A stretch of DNA of 5,400 nucleotides, taken from NCBI GenBank assembly GCA_027435495.1, contig DAHZZC010000345.1, positions 1-5,400 of the forward strand, written 5' to 3'. Position 1 is the stretch's first letter, and each line of letters opens with the position of its first letter. This document shows positions 1 through 5,400 of the stretch, piece after piece. The notes beneath the pieces are model-generated. The model ran no database searches. It was not told where the DNA came from and worked only from the letters and a program-made list of their open reading frames with translations. The translations under genes were made by a program, and so were the position numbers. The DNA is from Planctomycetales bacterium (GTDB lineage Bacteria > Planctomycetota > Planctomycetia > Isosphaerales > Isosphaeraceae).

Positions 1-1
1 G

Positions 2-1132
2 GCCCAGGCCGACATCAACCTGCCGTTCATCACGGCCGATGCGTCGGGGCCGAAGCACCTGACGATGTCGATCACCCGGGCCCAGTTCGAGAAGCTGACC
101 GATAGCCTGTTCGAGCGGTGCCGGGGGCCGGTCCTCACGGCGCTGAAGGACGCGAAGCTCAGCCCGAAGGACATCGACGAGGTCGTCCTCGTCGGCGGCT
201 CGACCCGGATGCCTCGCGTCCAGCAGATCGTCAAGGACATCTTCGGCAAGGACCCCCACAAGGGGGTCAATCCCGACGAGGTCGTCGCCGTTGGCGCCGC
301 GATCCAGGGGGCGGTTCTGACCGGAAGCGTCACCGACGTCGTTCTGCTCGACGTCACTCCGCTCTCGCTCGGCCTGGAGACCAAGGGCGGTGTGATGACC
401 GTTCTGGTGCCGAAGAACACGACGATCCCGACCGAGAAGAAGGAGACCTTCACGACCGCCGAGGACAACCAAACGGCTGTCACGATCAAGGTCTACCAGG
501 GCGAGCGGCCGATGGCCAACGACAACCGGGCCCTCGGCGAGTTCAACCTGGAGGGCATTCCGCCGGCCCGGATGGGCGTCCCTCAAATTGAGGTCTCGTT
601 CAACATCGACGCCAATGGCATTCTGAATGTCACGGCGCGCGACAAGGGGACCGGCAAGGAGCACGCGATCCGGATCGAGGCGTCCGGCGGCCTGAACAAG
701 GACGAGATCGAGCGGATGCAGCGCGAGGCCGACTCGCACGCCGCCGAGGACAAGAAGCGTCGCGAGCTGGCCGAGGCCCGGAACACCGCCGACCAGCGGG
801 TCTACCAGCTCGAGAAGCTCCTGGAGGAGAACAAGGAGAAGCTCAGCGAGTCCGACCGCAACGCCCTGAACGCCGCGATCGCCAAGGTCAACGAGGCGAA
901 GAAGGGCGAGGACGCGGCGGCGCTCAACCAGGCCATCGACGAGTTGCAGAAGGCCAGCCAGGCGATGGCCGAGCACCTCTATTCCGCGGGTCCAGCCCAG
1001 GGCGGCGGCCCCGGCGCGGCGGGACCCGGTCCCGGCGCCAGCCATGGCGGTCCCTCGCCCGACGGCGGCGCCGCAGGCCCCGGTGGCAAGCCGGATGACG
1101 TGATCGACGTGGAGTTCGAGGAGAAGCGGTAA
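2..1132 (+). CDS. dnaK: Molecular chaperone DnaK (Hsp70), 5'-truncated by window edge
   Basis: ATP-dependent cytoplasmic chaperone that binds exposed hydrophobic peptides; it works with DnaJ and GrpE, and hands aggregates to ClpB. The visible 376 residues are open from base 2, so an ATG at 65 is internal. The fragment begins in the nucleotide-binding domain with NLPFITADASGPKHL (about E. coli residue 230), then shows the Hsp70 signature VVLVGGSTRMP (fragment residues 61-71) and the interdomain linker DVVLLDVTPLSLGLET (112-127). The beta substrate-binding domain follows, then a charged helical lid, a disordered Gly/Pro-rich stretch (about 330-362) and the conserved acidic tail DDVIDVEFEE (365-374). 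About 230 N-terminal residues, including the phosphate-1 loop, are outside the window. The tail is intact, so the gene appears functional. A hairpin follows 9 bases after the stop. Family assignment is certain; the DnaK rather than HscA identity rests on the linker and the EFEE tail. Confidence 0.97.
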   Translation, partial: AQADINLPFITADASGPKHLTMSITRAQFEKLTDSLFERCRGPVLTALKDAKLSPKDIDEVVLVGGSTRMPRVQQIVKDIFGKDPHKGVNPDEVVAVGAAIQGAVLTGSVTDVVLLDVTPLSLGLETKGGVMTVLVPKNTTIPTEKKETFTTAEDNQTAVTIKVYQGERPMANDNRALGEFNLEGIPPARMGVPQIEVSFNIDANGILNVTARDKGTGKEHAIRIEASGGLNKDEIERMQREADSHAAEDKKRRELAEARNTADQRVYQLEKLLEENKEKLSESDRNALNAAIAKVNEAKKGEDAAALNQAIDELQKASQAMAEHLYSAGPAQGGGPGAAGPGPGASHGGPSPDGGAAGPGGKPDDVIDVEFEEKR

Positions 1133-1141
1133 TCGATCACC

Positions 1142-1172
1142 GGGGCTGGTGAGGCATGTTCTCACCAGCCCC
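1142..1172 (+). terminator. Hairpin downstream of dnaK, probable terminator
   Basis: A perfect 12-bp inverted repeat, GGGGCTGGTGAG (1142-1153) and CTCACCAGCCCC (1161-1172), encloses a 7-base loop, 9 bases after the dnaK stop. The stem is GC-rich and stable. No clear T-run follows (TGGTCCTGTTCG), so it is not a textbook intrinsic terminator; in GC-rich genomes such hairpins often still end transcripts or protect 3' ends. It separates dnaK from the HEPN gene. Confidence 0.65.
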
Positions 1173-1219
1173 TGGTCCTGTTCGACTCGATCTCGCCTCG
1201 TCGTAAGGATCAAGCGTTC

Positions 1220-1224
1220 GAGGA
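1220..1224 (+). promoter_or_regulatory. Ribosome binding site of the HEPN gene
   Basis: GAGGA lies 5 bases before the GTG at 1230. It decides the start: the longer reading frame opening at GTG 1149 has no such site and would begin inside the left arm of the dnaK hairpin. Confidence 0.6.
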
Positions 1225-1229
1225 AAGCA

Positions 1230-1643
1230 GTGAATCGGACTCAGCTTCAGCAACTCGCCGAGGAGCGAGTAAGGGATGCGGAAGCCCTCCTCAACGCAGG
1301 ACAATGGTCCGGAGCCTATTATCTGACCGGCTATGCCGTCGAATGCGCGTTGAAGGCGTGCATCGCCAGGTTGACGAATTTGCATGATTTCCCCGACAAA
1401 GAACTCGCGGTACGATCTTTCACGCATCACATTGATACTCTGGTCGAGGTTGCAGGGCTTAGGAGCTTTCGCGATGCAGACATGAGCACGAACAAGGTGC
1501 GAAACGCGAACTGGCTGGCCGTGAAGGATTGGAACGAGAGGTCTCGCTACCAGCAGTGGAGCGAGTCCCAGGCTCGCGTGCTCTTTGCCGCCGTATCGGA
1601 CCCCGCCGACGGAGTCTTGCCATGGATCAAGAACCATTGGTAA
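1230..1643 (+). CDS. HEPN domain-containing protein
   Basis: A small all-helical protein of 137 residues starting at GTG 1230. The frame is open upstream to 1149, but those residues are low-complexity, Arg/Ser-rich and lie across the hairpin. HEPN identity rests on the two-helix core WSGAYYLTGYAVECALKA (residues 26-43, a characteristic HEPN pattern), then FPDK (54-57), an H-x-x-x-L segment HHIDTLVEVAGL (66-77), NERSRY (102-107) and a C-terminal GVLPWIKNHW. HEPN proteins include RNase toxins, partners of MNT nucleotidyltransferases and defence components. The RNase motif R-x4-6-H has one possible match, RSFTHH (62-67), but it sits mid-protein rather than in the last helix, so catalysis is doubtful. 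No MNT gene is adjacent; instead an unknown gene overlaps its end. GC is lower than in the flanking chaperone genes. The fold call is firm, the function unknown. Confidence 0.82.
   Translation: MNRTQLQQLAEERVRDAEALLNAGQWSGAYYLTGYAVECALKACIARLTNLHDFPDKELAVRSFTHHIDTLVEVAGLRSFRDADMSTNKVRNANWLAVKDWNERSRYQQWSESQARVLFAAVSDPADGVLPWIKNHW
1611..1614 (+). promoter_or_regulatory. Ribosome binding site within the HEPN gene for the next gene
   Basis: GGAG is placed 7 bases before ATG 1622, inside the 3' end of the HEPN coding sequence. It favours 1622 over the alternative ATG at 1643, which overlaps the HEPN stop (TAATG) but has no visible Shine-Dalgarno sequence. Confidence 0.5.
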
Positions 1644-2020
1644 TGGAAGAGATCGATGCGGGTGGGAGACTGGCTCGCGAGTTCGATCAATATGCCCCCG
1701 TCAAGGTGGCATTCTGGCTCAAGGCCAGCGACGACGACCATCGATACCTCTACCTCGCATCTGACAGGATCGATGATACGAATTTCGGCCTGGCTTACGG
1801 CGAGGTGGCAAGGCTTTCCGATCGTTTCCGATCCCCCTTCTTCGACCCCTTTCGGGTGAAAGTGATCAGCGGTGAAGATCCATTGGCGCAGGCGGCAGTG
1901 GATATGAACAGGCAATTTCCGGGACAGATCCCGACCCGTCTCAGGGGACAGATGTTCGGCGGGATCTTCGTCGACGACGTTTTCATCTATCCGCCGACCC
2001 TTCAGGTCGCTACGTCTTGA
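1622..2020 (+). CDS. Hypothetical protein, partner of the HEPN gene
   Basis: A 132-residue soluble protein that I cannot assign to a named family. It has no signal peptide or membrane segment. Visible features are an acidic start (MEEIDAGG, residues 8-15), a hydrophobic strand-like stretch VKVAFWLKA (27-35) followed by acidic DDDHR and another strand YLYLASD (42-48), the segment FDPFRVKVISGEDPL (74-88), and a C-terminal GQMFGGIFVDDVFIYPP (109-125). Alternating hydrophobic segments suggest a mainly alpha/beta fold. It overlaps the HEPN gene by 22 bases, which implies co-transcription and translational coupling, and so a shared job, such as a regulator, antidote or substrate-binding partner; that is inference. 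No MNT signature (GSxxxG...DxD) is present. Start 1622 is preferred because of the GGAG upstream; start 1643 would give 125 residues. The frame is also open upstream to 1529, but that stretch reads as out-of-frame HEPN coding sequence. Confidence 0.7.
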   Translation: MDQEPLVMEEIDAGGRLAREFDQYAPVKVAFWLKASDDDHRYLYLASDRIDDTNFGLAYGEVARLSDRFRSPFFDPFRVKVISGEDPLAQAAVDMNRQFPGQIPTRLRGQMFGGIFVDDVFIYPPTLQVATS

Positions 2021-2045
2021 CGACTGGCCATCCGGCCAATCGATT
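2017..2045 (+). promoter_or_regulatory. Possible sigma70-type promoter for clpB
   Basis: TTGACG (2017-2022, five of six consensus bases) is separated by 17 bases from TCGATT (2040-2045, three of six). It overlaps the stop codon of the preceding gene and would start transcription just before the clpB ribosome binding site. The -10 match is weak and no heat-shock element (CIRCE or sigma32 type) is visible, so clpB may instead be read through from upstream. Confidence 0.25.
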
Positions 2046-2056
2046 CCTCGAAGAAA

Positions 2057-2062
2057 AAGAGG
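2057..2062 (+). promoter_or_regulatory. Ribosome binding site of clpB
   Basis: AAGAGG lies 8 bases before ATG 2071. It supports that ATG over the TTG at 2017, which would add 18 residues with no family counterpart. Confidence 0.65.
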
Positions 2063-2070
2063 CCCCGACC

Positions 2071-4722
<2,652 letters not shown>

Positions 4723-4726
4723 CCGG

Positions 4727-5400
4727 TCATCGCGGGCCTGATGGACGTCCCTTCGGCCCAAGCATCGAGCGAGGCGCCGAAGGGGCGGCGATTTCGTGGA
4801 GATCGGGCGTGCGGTCGAAGGGATTCGAAACGGGTTGCACGAAGCTGAAGTCGTGCACGAGCAGGCCCTTCGAGCCGACGAAGAAATCGCGGTCGTCGTC
4901 GACGTCGAGATTGTAGACCGGCTGATCGGTATCGGGCTCGATCGATCGGACGACGGCCGACTCGCCAAGAAGCCTCAGCCGGTCGCCGGCCTTGAGGTCG
5001 CGAACCATCGTCCAACCCTGGCCGGATTTCCAGAAGCGATGGATTCCGGTCGCGACGACGGTCTCGCCGTCGATCGCGACCCGGAACGTCGGCGCCGGCC
5101 GATTCCGGTGGACGGCGACGACCGCGCGGAAGGCCAGCTCGCCGGTGGTTGGGTCCTGAGCGAGGACAAGGTCGCCAAGTTCGATCGACTCAATTGTTTT
5201 CGGGCCTCGAAGCGAGAGGACGAGCGTCCCTGCGCCGAAGCAGGCGGAGTGGGTGGTGCCGACCTGGAAGGGGGTCTGCACCCGGAGCGTCTCGGTGAAG
5301 GTCGGCTTGCTGGCCGGATTGCTCGACTGATAGACGTATCCAAGCTGGTCGGTCCACCAGGCGCGCCACTTCTCGGGCTCGGAGCCGAAGTCCTGGCCGG
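4727..5400 (-). CDS. Hint-domain (hedgehog/intein-like) protein, N-terminus outside window
   Basis: The last 223 residues of a larger protein; the frame stays open to the window edge, so a GTG at 5281 is probably not the true start. The fragment opens with GQDFG and KWRAWW (W-rich segment, residues 1-16), a region that in planctomycete proteins often precedes a Hint domain. The Hint domain runs from the nucleophile Cys53 in ACFGAGT through IESIELGDLVLAQD (69-82), the block-B TGIHRFW (118-123, His120), GWTMVRDLKAGD (128-139) and VYNLDV (161-166) to FFVG...LLVHD (172-183). Hint domains perform protein autocleavage or splicing. Here the terminal residue is Asp183 rather than the usual Asn, so canonical Asn cyclisation is not expected, while N-terminal cleavage could remain possible. 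Only about 40 residues follow (PVSNPFDRTPDL, then a Pro/Gly/Arg-rich end), with no toxin domain. It is read against clpB, with 4 bases between stop codons. Substrate and overall role are unknown. Confidence 0.85.
   Translation of the reverse strand, partial: GQDFGSEPEKWRAWWTDQLGYVYQSSNPASKPTFTETLRVQTPFQVGTTHSACFGAGTLVLSLRGPKTIESIELGDLVLAQDPTTGELAFRAVVAVHRNRPAPTFRVAIDGETVVATGIHRFWKSGQGWTMVRDLKAGDRLRLLGESAVVRSIEPDTDQPVYNLDVDDDRDFFVGSKGLLVHDFSFVQPVSNPFDRTPDLHEIAAPSAPRSMLGPKGRPSGPR

Noticed and set aside
1182..1210. Promoter-like TCGACT with AAGGAT 17 bases on, before the HEPN gene
   Set aside because: Four of six and three of six consensus matches in GC-rich DNA are too weak to call.
1529..1621. 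Longer N-terminus for the HEPN partner gene
   Set aside because: The extra 31 residues are the HEPN gene read in another frame, Arg/Pro-rich; ATG 1622 has its own ribosome binding site.
1137..1637. A 166-codon minus-strand frame opposite the HEPN gene
   Set aside because: It spans the hairpin and mirrors the HEPN gene; the plus-strand frame has a recognisable HEPN core and the minus one has nothing.
2025..2038. Small inverted repeat TGGCC/GGCCA before clpB
   Set aside because: A 5-bp stem with a 4-base loop is expected by chance in this composition, and it does not match CIRCE.
4727..4849. A toxin domain after the Hint domain
   Set aside because: Only about 40 Pro/Gly-rich residues follow, with no catalytic motif.

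Overview
The window looks like chromosomal DNA from a GC-rich planctomycete, probably of the Isosphaerales/Gemmatales type. This is inferred from three things: the high GC content of the chaperone genes, a ClpB with a slightly enlarged middle domain, and a C-terminal Hint domain of the style common in planctomycete proteins, closely flanked by a W-rich segment. No rRNA, tRNA, CRISPR array or insertion sequence is visible.

Layout: (1) 2-1132, plus strand, is the C-terminal 60% of the Hsp70 chaperone DnaK; its start lies outside the window. It is followed by a perfect 12-bp hairpin (1142-1172), probably the dnaK terminator. (2) 1230-2020, plus strand, is a compact two-gene module of lower GC: a small HEPN-domain protein, then an unrecognised 132-aa protein whose start overlaps the end of the HEPN gene. 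(3) 2071-4722, plus strand, is a complete clpB (883 aa), encoding the Hsp100 disaggregase that works with DnaK. (4) 4727-5400, minus strand, is the C-terminal part of a Hint (hedgehog/intein-like) domain protein that runs off the right edge. It converges on clpB with only 4 bases between the two stop codons.

DnaK and ClpB form the bi-chaperone system that pulls proteins out of aggregates, so their proximity makes sense. The HEPN pair between them is the most interesting part. It resembles an accessory or toxin-antitoxin-like cassette lodged between two housekeeping stress genes, but its function cannot be settled from sequence alone. No stretch longer than 100 bases lacks a gene.
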